This document shows, piece by piece, positions 25,314-35,193 of a DNA stretch of 64,000 nt (position 1 is its first letter; every line of letters begins with the position of its first letter). The notes below the pieces were generated by a model. It was not told the DNA's origin and ran no database searches. It was given only the letters and a program-made list of their open reading frames with translations. Source of the DNA: NAT127 sp034717695 (GTDB lineage: Bacteria; Pseudomonadota; Gammaproteobacteria; Pseudomonadales; Porticoccaceae). The translations under genes and the position numbers were made by a program. Location: the NCBI GenBank assembly GCA_034717695.1, contig JAYELS010000072.1:24567-88566 (forward strand), written 5' to 3'.

Positions 25314-26561
25314 TCAACCGGGGAGCGACCAGTCCCGGGGCTTTTTCATGGATGCCACCAGCACCAGGGCCAGCAGCGAACCGACCAGCAACACCAGCAG
25401 AAAGCCGTCGTAGGTCTGATAGCGGTCGAAGGCCGCCCCCGCCAGGGCGGAGCCGGTGCCGATGCCGATGCTGTAGCAGGAGGTCATGATGGCGAAGATC
25501 CGCCCGTAGGCGCGGATACCGAAGTAGCGGCTGGTGAGGTAGGACAGCACATCGATCTCCGCCCCCATGCACAGGCCGACGACGATGCCGGTGAGGGCAC
25601 TCATGAGGTAGCTGCCGTCGAGGGAAAGCAGCATCAGGGCCGCCAGGGCCGGCAGGGCAAAGGCCAGGGCGCTGACCCAGCGGGGATCGAAGTAATCGAA
25701 CAGCAGTCCCGTCCCCAGCCGGCCCACCAGCATCGCCGGGCCGACGAAAAACGCCACCGACGCGGCAACGGCCGGGGTCAGGCCCGAATCGATCAGCATT
25801 GGCTGAATATGCACGGTGTAGGTGCCCGCACAGGCGGCGACAAAGGTAAAACAGATCACCAGCTTCCAGAAATCCACCAGCCGCAGGGCTTGGGCGACGC
25901 TGTAGCCACCCGCCACCACCGGCGCCTCGGCGGCACTCACCGGTTTGGCGGCAACCACGCCGGGGCGATCCCGGAACAACCTATAGGTGGCGGCAAACAT
26001 CAGCGCCGCGCCGCCGAGGCCGATCACCGCGAAGGTCAGGCGCACACCCACCAGCTCCCCGAGCAGGATCACCAGGGTCGGGGTAATGGCCAGCATCACC
26101 GCGCCGCCGGAGAGGGTCAGCGCAAGGGCCATGCCCCGGCTGGCGACAAAATTCCGCACCACCCCGCTGGTGTACACCAGGGGCGTGACACCCTGCCCGG
26201 CGATGCCGAACAGCACGCAGGCGGCGTACCAGGAGACGATGCCCGGGCCCGCGAATCCCAGCAGGGAAAAGCCGACAGCAAAGGCCAGGGTGCCCCAGAG
26301 GGCGACGACCCGGCCGCCGAATCTGTCCACCAGCATGCCGAGGGGCAGGTAGGTGAACAGATGGGTGATGGTGATGAGGGTGAGACCAAAGGCGATGTCG
26401 CCGCGATTCCAGCCGTAGGCCTCCTGGAGGGAGTGCATCATGGCGCCGACAAAGTGGTAGAAGATCCCGCCGATGCCGACCCCCAGGGCCGATGCCAGCA
26501 CGATGCCCCAGCCCTCGCGCCATTCCTGGCGGGAGCCGCCGTCATCCTTCGCTGCTTTCAT
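25314..26561 (-). CDS. MFS transporter (monocarboxylate/OFA-like)
   Basis: A 415-aa, roughly 12-helix inner-membrane protein. The loop-2 motif GMLVDRFGGRVV and the helix-1 segment GIVLASALGVGIGGIFYHFVG are typical of the MCT/OFA group, which moves carboxylates such as oxalate, formate or monocarboxylates. It lies alone between the six-gene operon and the TonB receptor gene. The promoter region 26562-26735 has no clear operator. It most likely transports an acidic substrate or intermediate. Confidence 0.87.
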   Translation of the reverse strand: MKAAKDDGGSRQEWREGWGIVLASALGVGIGGIFYHFVGAMMHSLQEAYGWNRGDIAFGLTLITITHLFTYLPLGMLVDRFGGRVVALWGTLAFAVGFSLLGFAGPGIVSWYAACVLFGIAGQGVTPLVYTSGVVRNFVASRGMALALTLSGGAVMLAITPTLVILLGELVGVRLTFAVIGLGGAALMFAATYRLFRDRPGVVAAKPVSAAEAPVVAGGYSVAQALRLVDFWKLVICFTFVAACAGTYTVHIQPMLIDSGLTPAVAASVAFFVGPAMLVGRLGTGLLFDYFDPRWVSALAFALPALAALMLLSLDGSYLMSALTGIVVGLCMGAEIDVLSYLTSRYFGIRAYGRIFAIMTSCYSIGIGTGSALAGAAFDRYQTYDGFLLVLLVGSLLALVLVASMKKPRDWSLPG

Positions 26562-26735
26562 CGCGTGACCTGTTTTGATTAGGGTGGGTCAAGGTAGGGC
26601 CGAAAGCCCCGATAAGGGCAAACCGCCCGGGTCGGCCGACGGTATCGTCATTACCGCCCCTTGTCGATACGAACCGGGCCAACATGGCCGGACCGGCACC
26701 CACTGCGGGGGCATCGAGACCCGGGGAATCAGGCC

Positions 26736-26764
26736 AAAAAAAACCAGGCCCCGAAGGGCCTGGT
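26736..26764 (-). terminator. Rho-independent terminator of TonB receptor 1
   Basis: Read on minus: 9-bp perfect stem (26764-26756 with 26751-26743) closed by a TTCG tetraloop, followed by a run of T (26742-26736). It lies 20 bp past the receptor stop. The rest of the 26562-26783 gap shows nothing. Confidence 0.9.
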
Positions 26765-26783
26765 CGCGGGTTGCGGGTTGAAC

Positions 26784-29240
26784 TTAGAAGCTATAGCGCA
26801 GGGACGCGCCCACCATCCGGGGTTCGTTGAAGATCGCCGCGTTGACCCCCAGCGCCGCGCTGGAGCTGGAGGGCGCCACGATCGCCTCGGTATCGAAGGC
26901 GTTGGTGACGAACAGCGCCGCGTCGAAGGACGAGCCGAACATGCCGAGCCAGTCGACCCTGGCGTCGACCTTCTCGTAGTCCCAGGCGTAGATGTTGCCG
27001 CCGTAGTGGATATCGCTGATGCGGAAGTAGCGGGTGGACAGCACCACCTCACCCAGTTCGGCGGCGAGGGGCAGGCTATAGTCGATGGCCGCCGTGTAGC
27101 TCCAGTCCGGCGCGCCGAGGAACAGGAAGGCCTCGATCTCGTCGTCGGCGGCGACGTTGGGGGGGAAACCGACCGGCAGGGCGAAGGAGGTCTTGAAATC
27201 CTTCTCCATCTTGGTGCCGGCGAGGGAGACCTCGAGGCCCGGCAGCAACTGGGCCACCAGCTCCACCTCGATGCCCTCCACCGTGGCCTCACCGGCGTTG
27301 TTGGTGAACAGCCCGCCGGTGGGGTCGTTGAGGGGGTTGCCGTCGCCGTCCACACCGCCGAGGCCCGTGTTCACCCCGGTGGTGGGCACCGAGAAGTGCA
27401 CGTCCTCGTATTCGCTGCGGTACAGGGCGAGGTTGAAGCGGCCGAGGATGTCCCCCACCGCCCAGTCGCTCTTCAGGCCGATCTCGTAGTCCTGCACGGT
27501 TTCCGGCTCGTAGGACTGGAACGGCACCAGGCTGCCGCCGAACTTGGGCGAGTTGACACCGCCGGCGCGGTAGCCGGTGCGGGTCACCGCGTAGACCAGC
27601 AGGTCATCGACGGGCTGGTAGTTGAGGCCGAGGCTCCAGGTGGTCTTGCTGAAATCGGCGGCGGCCTTGTCGGCGGGGTCGCAGGCACTTTCCTTGGGGG
27701 CCGGGGTGCCGTAGAAGGTGGCCGGCACCGGGCACACTTCGGTCTCGTCCTTGGTGTGGCGCACGCCGATATCCACGGACAGGGCCGCGAGGCTGTCGCT
27801 GATGCCGCCGAGATCGTAGGACACCTGGCCGAAGAACGCCTCGGTCTCGTCGGTGTAGTGATCGGAGGGGCCGAGGGCGCCGAGGAAGGGGAACAGGCCG
27901 CCGAGGTCGGTGAGGTTCTGGCTGTCCAGGGGCGTGCCGGCCTGGGCGAGAATCTGCAGGGCCAGGCGCTGGGCGCCGTTGGGCTCGGACTTCAGCCAGA
28001 AGTAACCGCCGATGTATTCCAGGTCGCCATCCAGGGCCTCGCCGGAGATCTGGAATTCGTTGGAGTACTGCTTCACGTCGATCAGGTTGTCGGCATTGAC
28101 GATGGCCATATCGGAACCGTCGATGTCGCTGAAGTTGTTGGTGAACACCTCCCGGTAGCCAAAGATGTTCTTGAGGGTGAAGGGCCCGACGTCCCAGGTG
28201 GTGGTATTGCTCACCGAGGTCAGTTCGGTCTTGAGGAAGGTGGGGGAGTCGGTCCACTCCTTGCGCACACCGGCCGCCTTCTGCCGGGCCATCAACGCCT
28301 GGATGTCGCAGGTGGGGGCGCCGTTACAGGGAATGAAGGGCATCACCGTGGGGTTGGTGAACAGGAAGCTGCCGTTGGTGAAGGGAATGAAATCCACCGC
28401 GCCGGTGCCCGGCTCGTAGCCCATGGGGATGGTGTTGATCATGTTCTCGTCGTAGTCGTTCTCCTCGTAGACCGTGAGGTTGCTGAGGGACTCGATGGGG
28501 TCGAGGAGCAGGGACACCCGGTAGTTGGTGCGGTCCTTGTTGTCGAAATCGTCCTCGGAGGGGCGCGACATGTTGTCGGTGAAGCCGTCCCGCTTGTCGA
28601 GCTGGCCGGCGATGCGCAGCGCCACCTTGTCGGCGACGACGGGGATGTTCACCGCGCCCTCCACCACCCGGGCGTTGTAGTTGCCGATCTTGCCCATCAG
28701 GTAGCCGCCGAACTCATGCTCGGGGCGCTGGGTGGTGGTGAGCACGGCGCCGGCGGTGGTGTTGCGGCCGAAAAGGGTGCCCTGGGGGCCCTTCAGCACC
28801 TGCACCGACGCCATGTCGTAGGTGGGAATGCTCGCCCCCCAGGTGCTCAGGGGTACCTCGTTGACGTAGCTGGCCACCGCGGGCTGGGAGTTGCCGAACA
28901 CCGCCCGGGAGCGGCCGCGAATGCTGAACACGGTGTTGTTGGCGCCACCGGACTGGGTGAAGTTGACCCCGGGCACCGAGGCGGTGAGGTCGCGGATCTC
29001 GGTGATGTTGTTGCGGTAGAGGGCATCGGTGTCGAGCACCGCCAGGGCCACCGGGGTCTCCTGGGCGCTCTCCTCCCGGCGCCGGGCGGTGACCACGATC
29101 TCCTCCAGGGTGCGGTCGGCGGCAGGCTGCCCGCCACCGCTGGCGCCGGTATCCGGCTGGGCGTGCAAGGGCGCGCCGGCGAGGGTCGCCAGGCCCGCCG
29201 CCAGGGATACGGACAAAAGATTCTTGTTGAGCAATCGCAT
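26784..29240 (-). CDS. TonB-dependent outer-membrane receptor 1
   Basis: An 818-aa receptor. A signal peptide (about residues 1-27, ending ...PLHAQ) is followed by a TonB box-like segment LEEIVVTARRREES, a plug domain (SIRGRSRAVFGNSQPAV; LKGPQGTLFGRNTTAGAV), and a long beta barrel. The C terminus ends in Phe (LRYSF), as needed for BAM insertion. It imports large or hydrophobic substrates with TonB energy. An operator at 29364-29382 sits 124 bp upstream, so it is co-regulated with the catabolic operons and is a good candidate for substrate uptake. Confidence 0.93.
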   Translation of the reverse strand: MRLLNKNLLSVSLAAGLATLAGAPLHAQPDTGASGGGQPAADRTLEEIVVTARRREESAQETPVALAVLDTDALYRNNITEIRDLTASVPGVNFTQSGGANNTVFSIRGRSRAVFGNSQPAVASYVNEVPLSTWGASIPTYDMASVQVLKGPQGTLFGRNTTAGAVLTTTQRPEHEFGGYLMGKIGNYNARVVEGAVNIPVVADKVALRIAGQLDKRDGFTDNMSRPSEDDFDNKDRTNYRVSLLLDPIESLSNLTVYEENDYDENMINTIPMGYEPGTGAVDFIPFTNGSFLFTNPTVMPFIPCNGAPTCDIQALMARQKAAGVRKEWTDSPTFLKTELTSVSNTTTWDVGPFTLKNIFGYREVFTNNFSDIDGSDMAIVNADNLIDVKQYSNEFQISGEALDGDLEYIGGYFWLKSEPNGAQRLALQILAQAGTPLDSQNLTDLGGLFPFLGALGPSDHYTDETEAFFGQVSYDLGGISDSLAALSVDIGVRHTKDETEVCPVPATFYGTPAPKESACDPADKAAADFSKTTWSLGLNYQPVDDLLVYAVTRTGYRAGGVNSPKFGGSLVPFQSYEPETVQDYEIGLKSDWAVGDILGRFNLALYRSEYEDVHFSVPTTGVNTGLGGVDGDGNPLNDPTGGLFTNNAGEATVEGIEVELVAQLLPGLEVSLAGTKMEKDFKTSFALPVGFPPNVAADDEIEAFLFLGAPDWSYTAAIDYSLPLAAELGEVVLSTRYFRISDIHYGGNIYAWDYEKVDARVDWLGMFGSSFDAALFVTNAFDTEAIVAPSSSSAALGVNAAIFNEPRMVGASLRYSF

Positions 29241-29363
29241 GGTTCTCTCCTTTTAAAGTTGTTATGACCCGAGCAAGTTGCTATGACCTGAGCCGCCGCG
29301 CGGGGAAACGCTTGATCGGGCACCGTCGGCCCCAAAACGCCGCGGCCCGATTCATCGCCAATT

Positions 29364-29382
29364 AACTGTCAGTCAGTCAGCT
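29364..29382. promoter_or_regulatory. operator site of shared regulon (TonB receptor 1)
   Basis: AACTGTC-AGTCA-GTCAGCT, 124 bp upstream of the receptor start at 29240 and 33 bp past the stop of the SDR at 29415. Confidence 0.72.
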
Positions 29383-29414
29383 AATGCAACAGGGAATTGT
29401 TGACGCCGAGACAA

Positions 29415-30251
29415 TCAATCGCCGTGGTAGAGGCACCACTCCCCCCGGGGATTGCGGTACCAGCCGGCGGCGGCCGTGGCGCCGGCGTCCACCGGCACCG
29501 TGAGGCCGTTGAGGTAGCTGGCGAGGTCCGAGGCGAGGAACGCGACGATGTTGCCGAACTCCGCCACGGTGCCCATGCGGCCGAGGGGCACGTAGCGATC
29601 CCGGGCATCCCGCTCGGCCTCGGTGGCCGCCTCCATCAGGCCCTTGAGGCCTTCCGTCTCGATCATGTCCGGCGCCAGGGCGTGGCTGCGGATATTGTGC
29701 CCGGCCAGCTCCAGGGCCATGGTCTTGGTGAAGCTCACCAGGCCCGCCTTGCAGGCGGCGTAGACCGCAAACCCCGGCGCCGCCCGCAGCGCCTCGGTGC
29801 TCGCCACGTTGATGATCGCCCCGCCACGCCCGCCGGTGACGATATGGGGTACCGCCGCCTGGGTGCAGTACAGGGCGCTCAGCAAGTTGAGATTGATATG
29901 GCGCTCGATGCTGCCGGGGCTCTGGTCGAGGAAGCGGACGCGACGGCCGCCCCCCACGTTGTTGACGAGGGTATCGAGGCGCCCGAAGTGGTCGGCGGCG
30001 GCATTGACCATGGGGGCGATGGCGGCGCCGTCCATCAGGTCGATGGGCAGGAACAGGGCCTCGCCCCCGGCGGCGCGAATGGCGGCTGCCGTCCGCTCGC
30101 CGGCGGCGGCGTCCTTGTCGGCGATGGCGATCCGCGCGCCGGCCCGGGCAAGGGCCAGGGCGGAACCTTCGCCGAGGCCGTTGGCGCCCCCGGTGACGAG
30201 GGCGACGCGGTCGCGCAGATCGATGACGGGCAGGGCGCTGGATGGGGTCAT
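29415..30251 (-). CDS. SDR family oxidoreductase
   Basis: A 278-aa classical SDR: VTGGANGLGEGS at the N terminus, NNVGGG for NNAG, and NVAST...YAACKAG for the catalytic residues. An extended tail after the usual VDAG (AAAGWYRNPRGEWCLYHGD) is rich in aromatic residues. It is monocistronic and divergent from another SDR across an operator at 30352-30370. Substrate unknown. Confidence 0.88.
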   Translation of the reverse strand: MTPSSALPVIDLRDRVALVTGGANGLGEGSALALARAGARIAIADKDAAAGERTAAAIRAAGGEALFLPIDLMDGAAIAPMVNAAADHFGRLDTLVNNVGGGRRVRFLDQSPGSIERHINLNLLSALYCTQAAVPHIVTGGRGGAIINVASTEALRAAPGFAVYAACKAGLVSFTKTMALELAGHNIRSHALAPDMIETEGLKGLMEAATEAERDARDRYVPLGRMGTVAEFGNIVAFLASDLASYLNGLTVPVDAGATAAAGWYRNPRGEWCLYHGD

Positions 30252-30351
30252 GGCTTCGTCTCTTTATGGGTTGGGAATGGCCCGCGGGCGGGAACAACGA
30301 TGGGCCGCCGACGCCGCTGTGACAGCGCGCATTGACCGGCCCGGCGGGAAA

Positions 30352-30370
30352 AGCTTACATTATGTCAGTT
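30352..30370. promoter_or_regulatory. operator site of shared regulon (divergent SDR genes)
   Basis: AGCTTAC-ATTAT-GTCAGTT, in the 148-bp region between SDR genes starting at 30251 (minus) and 30400 (plus). For plus, TTGACC (30332-30337) with an 18-nt spacer and TACATT (30356-30361) is a plausible promoter whose -10 lies in the operator. Confidence 0.65.
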
Positions 30371-30399
30371 ATTTTGCCAAAGCCGCCGGAGTACCACCC

Positions 30400-31170
30400 A
30401 TGGGCACCGTAAACCCGAACCCGTCCTTCACCGGCAAGCGCGCCCTGGTCACGGGGGCCGCCACGGGCCTCGGCAAGCAGGTGGCGACCCGGCTGGTGGC
30501 CGCCGGCGCCAAGGTCGCCCTGCTGGGCCGCACCCGCGACAGGCTCGAGGCCCTTGCCATGGGGCTCGGCCCCGCCGCGCTGCCCCTGGTGGCCGATGTC
30601 GCCGACCCCGACCAGGTGCGCGCCGCCTTCGATCGGGTGGACGAGGCGCTGGGCGGCCTCGACATCCTCATCAACAACGCCGCGGTCTATATCCCCTTCC
30701 GCATAGAGCACGCCAGCGACGAGGCCCTGGAGCGCATCGTGCGCACCAACCTGATGGGCCCGATGTACTGCATCCGCGAAGCCGTGCCCCGCATGAAGCA
30801 CAGCGGCGGCGACATCCTCAATATCTCCTCGGAGTCGACCCGCAACCCCTTCCCGTTTCTCACCGTGTACGCCGCCGCCAAGGGCGGGCTTGAAACCCTG
30901 TCCCTGGGGCTGCGCACCGAACTGCGGGAGTACGGCATCCGGGTGGCGCTGCTGCGGGTGGGCACCATGAAGGGCGAGGATGCCAACGCCAGCCTCGCCA
31001 ACTGGACCCCGGAGCAATTGCAGGACGCCCTGGCCCTGTGGGAGCGCACCGGCCACAACGCCTTCTCCGGCGCGGGCATGGACAACGATACCGTGGCCGC
31101 CGCGGTGCTCCACGCCCTTGCCCTGCCCCGGGAGGCCAACATGGACCTGTTCGAGGTGCGCAGTGCCTGA
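30400..31170 (+). CDS. SDR family oxidoreductase
   Basis: A 256-aa classical SDR: VTGAATGLGKQ, NNAAVY for NNAG, NISSESTRN and YAAAKGG for the catalytic residues. The C terminus lacks the usual VDGG and ends NMDLFEVRSA, suggesting a divergent subgroup. The ATG at 30400 has GGAG about 9 nt upstream. It is 97 bp before the acyl-CoA dehydrogenase operon, which has its own operator. Confidence 0.87.
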   Translation: MGTVNPNPSFTGKRALVTGAATGLGKQVATRLVAAGAKVALLGRTRDRLEALAMGLGPAALPLVADVADPDQVRAAFDRVDEALGGLDILINNAAVYIPFRIEHASDEALERIVRTNLMGPMYCIREAVPRMKHSGGDILNISSESTRNPFPFLTVYAAAKGGLETLSLGLRTELREYGIRVALLRVGTMKGEDANASLANWTPEQLQDALALWERTGHNAFSGAGMDNDTVAAAVLHALALPREANMDLFEVRSA

Positions 31171-31220
31171 CCAGGGCCACGCCCCTGTCGACAGGGCCCG
31201 GGGCCCTGTGTAGAATCCAT

Positions 31221-31239
31221 AACTAACATTTAGTCAGCT
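31221..31239. promoter_or_regulatory. operator site of shared regulon (acyl-CoA dehydrogenase operon)
   Basis: AACTAAC-ATTTA-GTCAGCT, 28 bp upstream of the GTG start at 31268. A TATAAG at 31239-31244 just after it could be the -10 box on plus. Confidence 0.78.
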
Positions 31240-31267
31240 ATAAGCCGACCCAAGCCGAGGAACCGCC

Positions 31268-32467
31268 GTGAACCTACAATTGAGCCCCGAGGACCTGGCC
31301 TTTCGCGACGAGGTGCGCGCCTTCCTCCGGGAGCACCTCACCCCGGAGATCGTCTACCGCTCCCGAACCGAGGTCCACCCCCCCAACGAGGCGGACCGCC
31401 GCTGGTGGAACGCCGTGCTCAACACCCGGGGCTGGGCGGCGCCGAGCTGGCCCGTCCAGCACGGCGGCCCCGGCTGGACGCCGATCCAGCGCCACCTCTT
31501 CGAAATGGAGTGCCGCCTCGCCGGCGCTCCGGAACTGCGCTGGCAGGGCCTGCGGCTGATCGGCCCGGTGATCTGCGAGTTCGGCTCCGACGCCCAGAGA
31601 AAGCGCTACCTGCCCACCATCCTCGAAGGCACCGAGCAGTGGGCCCAGGGCTTCTCCGAGCCCGGCGCCGGCTCCGACCTCGCCAGCCTCAAGACCACCG
31701 CCCTGCTGGCGGGGGACGAGTACGTGGTCAATGGCCAGAAGCTGTGGACCACCGAGGGGGGTGACGCCGAGCTCGGCTTCTTCCTGGTGCGCACCGACAC
31801 CACCAGCAAGCACGGCGGCATCTCCATGCTGATCATCGACATGAAGAGCCCGGGGGTGACGGTGCGGCCCATCGAGATGATCAACGGCGACGTCTCCACC
31901 TACGAGGTGTTCCTCGACAACGTCAGGGTGCCGAGGGAAAACCTCATCGGCGAACCCGGCAGCGCCTGGACCCAGACCAAGTTCCTGCTCGCCAACGAGC
32001 GCACCTCCAGCGCCGACATCGACAAGGCCTGGGGCGACCTGCGCCGCATCCGCGCCAGCGCCGCCCGGGAGCGCAAGAACGGCCGCCCCCTGCTGGAGGA
32101 CCCGGCCTTTGCCCGCCGCCTGGCGCAGCTGGAGATGGAAGTGGAAGCCCTCGACTGGTCGGTGCTGCGGGTGCTCTGCGGCGCCCCCTCCCGCCGCCCC
32201 GTGGCGGCCGCCGCCTCGGTGCTGAAGATCAAGGGCTCGAGCCTGCAACATCAGCTGGGGCAGCTGGCGGTGGACGCCCTGGGTCCCCGCTCCCTGCGGC
32301 TCTACACCCGGGAGCAGGCATTTGCCGCCAAGCCCAGCGCCCTGTGGCCGGTGGATGTGCCCGGCGCCCGCGCCGACCAGCTCTACATGCGCGCCTGCAC
32401 CATCTACGGCGGCGCCATGGAAGTGCAGAAAAACATCATCGCCAAGATCGCCTTTGGCCTGGCTTGA
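31268..32467 (+). CDS. acyl-CoA dehydrogenase, alpha-like subunit
   Basis: A 399-aa flavoprotein that desaturates an acyl-CoA. The FAD/substrate strand QGFSEPGAGSDLASLKT is near residue 130, followed by VVNGQKLWTT. The C-terminal motif is IYGGAMEVQKNIIAK; the position of the usual catalytic Glu (Y-E-G-T) is Gly, as in several FadE-type enzymes where another Glu serves as base. It starts with GTG at 31268 after GAGGAA. It is followed 10 bp later by a second, shorter dehydrogenase, together resembling the alpha/beta pairs of steroid side-chain dehydrogenases. Confidence 0.88.
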   Translation: MNLQLSPEDLAFRDEVRAFLREHLTPEIVYRSRTEVHPPNEADRRWWNAVLNTRGWAAPSWPVQHGGPGWTPIQRHLFEMECRLAGAPELRWQGLRLIGPVICEFGSDAQRKRYLPTILEGTEQWAQGFSEPGAGSDLASLKTTALLAGDEYVVNGQKLWTTEGGDAELGFFLVRTDTTSKHGGISMLIIDMKSPGVTVRPIEMINGDVSTYEVFLDNVRVPRENLIGEPGSAWTQTKFLLANERTSSADIDKAWGDLRRIRASAARERKNGRPLLEDPAFARRLAQLEMEVEALDWSVLRVLCGAPSRRPVAAAASVLKIKGSSLQHQLGQLAVDALGPRSLRLYTREQAFAAKPSALWPVDVPGARADQLYMRACTIYGGAMEVQKNIIAKIAFGLA

Positions 32468-32477
32468 GGACATCACC

Positions 32478-33605
32478 GTGAACTTCGCTCTCAGCGACGA
32501 ACAGAAAATGCTGGCCGACAGCGCCGCCCGCTACGTGCGGGAGCGCTGCGACCTGGAAAGCCGCCGCCAGGCGGCGAAAAGCCCCGACGGCTTCTCCCGC
32601 CGCCACTGGCGGCACTTCGCCGAGCAGGGCTGGCTCGCCCTGACCCTGCCGGAGGACGCCGGCGGCCTCGGTCTCGGCCTCGCGGACATGGTGGTGCTGA
32701 TGGAGGAACTGGGCCGCGGCCTGGTGGCGGAGCCGGTGGTGGACAGCGCCATCCTGTGCGGCACCCTGCTGGCGGAGGGCAACCACGCCCCATCCCGGGC
32801 CGAGCTGCTGCCCCGGGTGGCCAGCGGCGAGGCGATCCTCGCCCTCGCCCACCTGGAGGAAGGAGGGCGCGCCGAGTACGACACCCCCGTGGCTGCCCGC
32901 GCCACCCCCGACGGCGACCGCTGGCTGATCAGCGGCACCAAGCACCTGGTGTGCCACGGCCCCGCCGCCAGCCACCTGGTGGTGAGCGCCGAGGTGGCCG
33001 GTGAGATGGGCTACAGCCTGTTCCTGGTGGAGGCCGGCGCAAACGGTATCGCCCGGGACGACTACAGCCTGATCGACGGCACCCGCGCCGCCGATATCCA
33101 TTTCAGCGATGTGCCCGCGACGGTGCGCCTGCAGGGGGCCGGCGGCGCCGCCCGCGCCCTCCACCACGCCCTCGACCGGGCGGTGATCGCCGGTGCCGCG
33201 GCGGCCCTGGGTTCCATGGAGGCGGTGATGGACCTCACCGCCGACTACCTCAAGACCCGCGAGCAGTACGGCCAGCCCCTCGCCGGCTTCCAGGCCCTGC
33301 GCCACCGCATGGCGGAGATGCTGGTGGAAACGGAGCAGGCCCGCTCCCTGCTCTATGCCGCCCTGGCCGCCCTCGATGGCGGCGATGGCGAGGCCCGCGC
33401 CCGGGCCGTGTCCGGCGTCAAGGCCCTGGTGGCCCAGGCGGGGATGTTCGTCACCGGCCAGGGCATCCAGCTCCACGGCGGCATCGGCGTCACCGAGGAA
33501 TACGCCGTGGGCCACCACTACAAGGCCCTGCAGCTGTTCGACAAGCGCTTCGGCGACAGCGACTTCCACCTCGACCGCCGCGCCCGCACCGCGCCGACCC
33601 ACTGA
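32478..33605 (+). CDS. acyl-CoA dehydrogenase, beta-like subunit
   Basis: A 375-aa acyl-CoA dehydrogenase-fold protein starting with GTG at 32478 (FALSDEQKMLADSA). The middle strand domain is reduced compared with its neighbour and lacks the G-F-S-E-P-x-x-G-S-D motif. The C-terminal helices keep the FAD-dimer motif TREQYGQPLAGFQAL and LHGGIGVTEEY. This fits the degenerate partner subunit of heteromeric FadE complexes. It most likely pairs with the product of the preceding gene. Confidence 0.85.
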   Translation: MNFALSDEQKMLADSAARYVRERCDLESRRQAAKSPDGFSRRHWRHFAEQGWLALTLPEDAGGLGLGLADMVVLMEELGRGLVAEPVVDSAILCGTLLAEGNHAPSRAELLPRVASGEAILALAHLEEGGRAEYDTPVAARATPDGDRWLISGTKHLVCHGPAASHLVVSAEVAGEMGYSLFLVEAGANGIARDDYSLIDGTRAADIHFSDVPATVRLQGAGGAARALHHALDRAVIAGAAAALGSMEAVMDLTADYLKTREQYGQPLAGFQALRHRMAEMLVETEQARSLLYAALAALDGGDGEARARAVSGVKALVAQAGMFVTGQGIQLHGGIGVTEEYAVGHHYKALQLFDKRFGDSDFHLDRRARTAPTH

Positions 33606-33633
33606 CGCCTGCCATCCACCGACGGAAAACGCC

Positions 33634-35184
33634 ATGCATCCCTATCTGCCCCTGTCCTTCGCCGACGACCTGGAACGCAACGCCCGCTGGTGCCCGGACC
33701 ATCCCGCCTACGTGCAGGGGGAGCGCAGCATCAGCCACCGCCAGCTGCTGGCCCGGGGCAAGCGCCTGGGCTCGGCCCTCCACAGGGCGGGCGTGCGCAA
33801 GCAGGACCGGGTCGGCATCCTCGCCATGAACTCCATCGAGTACGGGGAGGTGATCGCCGCCACCCAGTGGGCGGGCTATATCCTCGCCACCGTGAACTTC
33901 CGCCTCGCCCCCGCCGAGATGGCCTGGATCATCAACGACGGCGCACCCAAGGTGCTGTTCTTCGAGGCCCAGTACCTGGAGGTCATCGACCAGCTGCGGC
34001 CTGAACTGCGCTCGGTGGAAACCTATGTCTGCATCGACGGCGAGGCCCCCTGGGCTCAGTCCTACGAGGCCTTCATGGCCAGCGGCGACGAGGCCGGCCC
34101 CCCCTGCCGCGCCCGGGAGGACGACATCTTCTGCCTGATCTACACCAGCGGCACCACCGGGCGCCCCAAGGGCTGCATCTGGGGCCACCGGGAACTGCGC
34201 CAGCTGGTGCAGGTGGATGCCTGGCTGGTGGACCTGCAACAGCCGGACCGCATCCTCATCGTGATGCCCATGTTCCATGTGGGGGGGCTGGTGCTCAGCC
34301 TCTCCCAGCACGTGCGGGGCGGCACCGCCTACCTCTACCGCCAGTTCGACCCGGAGGCCATCATCGGCGCCATCGAGCGGGAGAAGCTCACGGTGCTGCT
34401 GCTCGCCCCCACCATGGTGCAGATGCTGCTCGACCACCCCGCCATCGCCGGCGCCGACCTGTCCAGCGTGCGCACCATCCTCTACTCCGCGGCGCCGATG
34501 CCCTCCCCGGTGCTGCTGCGGGCCATCGAGGTATTCGACGGCTGCGGCTTCGTCAACCTCTTCGGCCAGACGGAAATCTGCATGTTCTGCCTCTCCCCCC
34601 TGCAGCACAAACCCAACGGCAGCGAGGCGGAGCGCCGCCAGCTCAGGTCCGTCGGCCAACCCTACCCCAACCTCGAAGCGAAAATCCTCGACGACGACGG
34701 CAACGAGTGCCCGGTGGGCGTGGCCGGCGAGATCGTCGCCCGCAGCGGCGCCATGTTCCGCGGCTACTGGAACAACAGCGTCGCCACCGTGGAGACCCTG
34801 CGCAATGGCTGGGTCCACACCGGCGACATGGGGCGCATCGACGAGGACGGCTTCCTGTACCTGGTGGACCGCAAGAAGGACATGATCATCTCCGGCGGCG
34901 AGAACATCTACTCCCGGGAGGTGGAAGAAGCCCTGCTCCAGCACCCGGCGGTGTCCGAGGCGGCGGTGATCGGCGTGCCCGACCCCAAGTGGGGGGAGAA
35001 CGTCTGCGCCGTGCTGGTGTTGAAGGCGGGGGCGTCCGTCAGCGGCGAGGAGATCATCCGCCACTGCCAGTCCCTCATCGCCAGCTACAAGAAACCCAAG
35101 GTGGTCCACCTGGTGCCCGAGCTGCCAAAGCTGGTCACCGGCAAGATCAACAAGATGGCACTGCGCCAGCAATACGCCTCCTAG
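33634..35184 (+). CDS. acyl-CoA synthetase (AMP-forming)
   Basis: A 516-aa ANL-superfamily ligase. Motif A3 is IYTSGTTGRPKG, A5 is LFGQTE, A7 is HTGDMG, the hinge is DRKKDMIISGGENIYS, and the lysine motif is LPKLVTGKINK. It activates a carboxylic acid to CoA before the dehydrogenases act on it. It sits between the split dehydrogenase pair and the fused dehydrogenase in the same operon, similar in plan to FadD genes of steroid catabolic operons. A second, unrelated ligase is at 1307-2863. Confidence 0.92.
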   Translation: MHPYLPLSFADDLERNARWCPDHPAYVQGERSISHRQLLARGKRLGSALHRAGVRKQDRVGILAMNSIEYGEVIAATQWAGYILATVNFRLAPAEMAWIINDGAPKVLFFEAQYLEVIDQLRPELRSVETYVCIDGEAPWAQSYEAFMASGDEAGPPCRAREDDIFCLIYTSGTTGRPKGCIWGHRELRQLVQVDAWLVDLQQPDRILIVMPMFHVGGLVLSLSQHVRGGTAYLYRQFDPEAIIGAIEREKLTVLLLAPTMVQMLLDHPAIAGADLSSVRTILYSAAPMPSPVLLRAIEVFDGCGFVNLFGQTEICMFCLSPLQHKPNGSEAERRQLRSVGQPYPNLEAKILDDDGNECPVGVAGEIVARSGAMFRGYWNNSVATVETLRNGWVHTGDMGRIDEDGFLYLVDRKKDMIISGGENIYSREVEEALLQHPAVSEAAVIGVPDPKWGENVCAVLVLKAGASVSGEEIIRHCQSLIASYKKPKVVHLVPELPKLVTGKINKMALRQQYAS

Positions 35185-35193
35185 GACGACTCG

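Noticed and set aside
26661..29267. An 868-codon plus-strand frame opposite TonB receptor 1
   Set aside because: Same reason: Gly/His/Gln-rich, no domain, while the minus frame has a signal peptide, plug and barrel ending in Phe.
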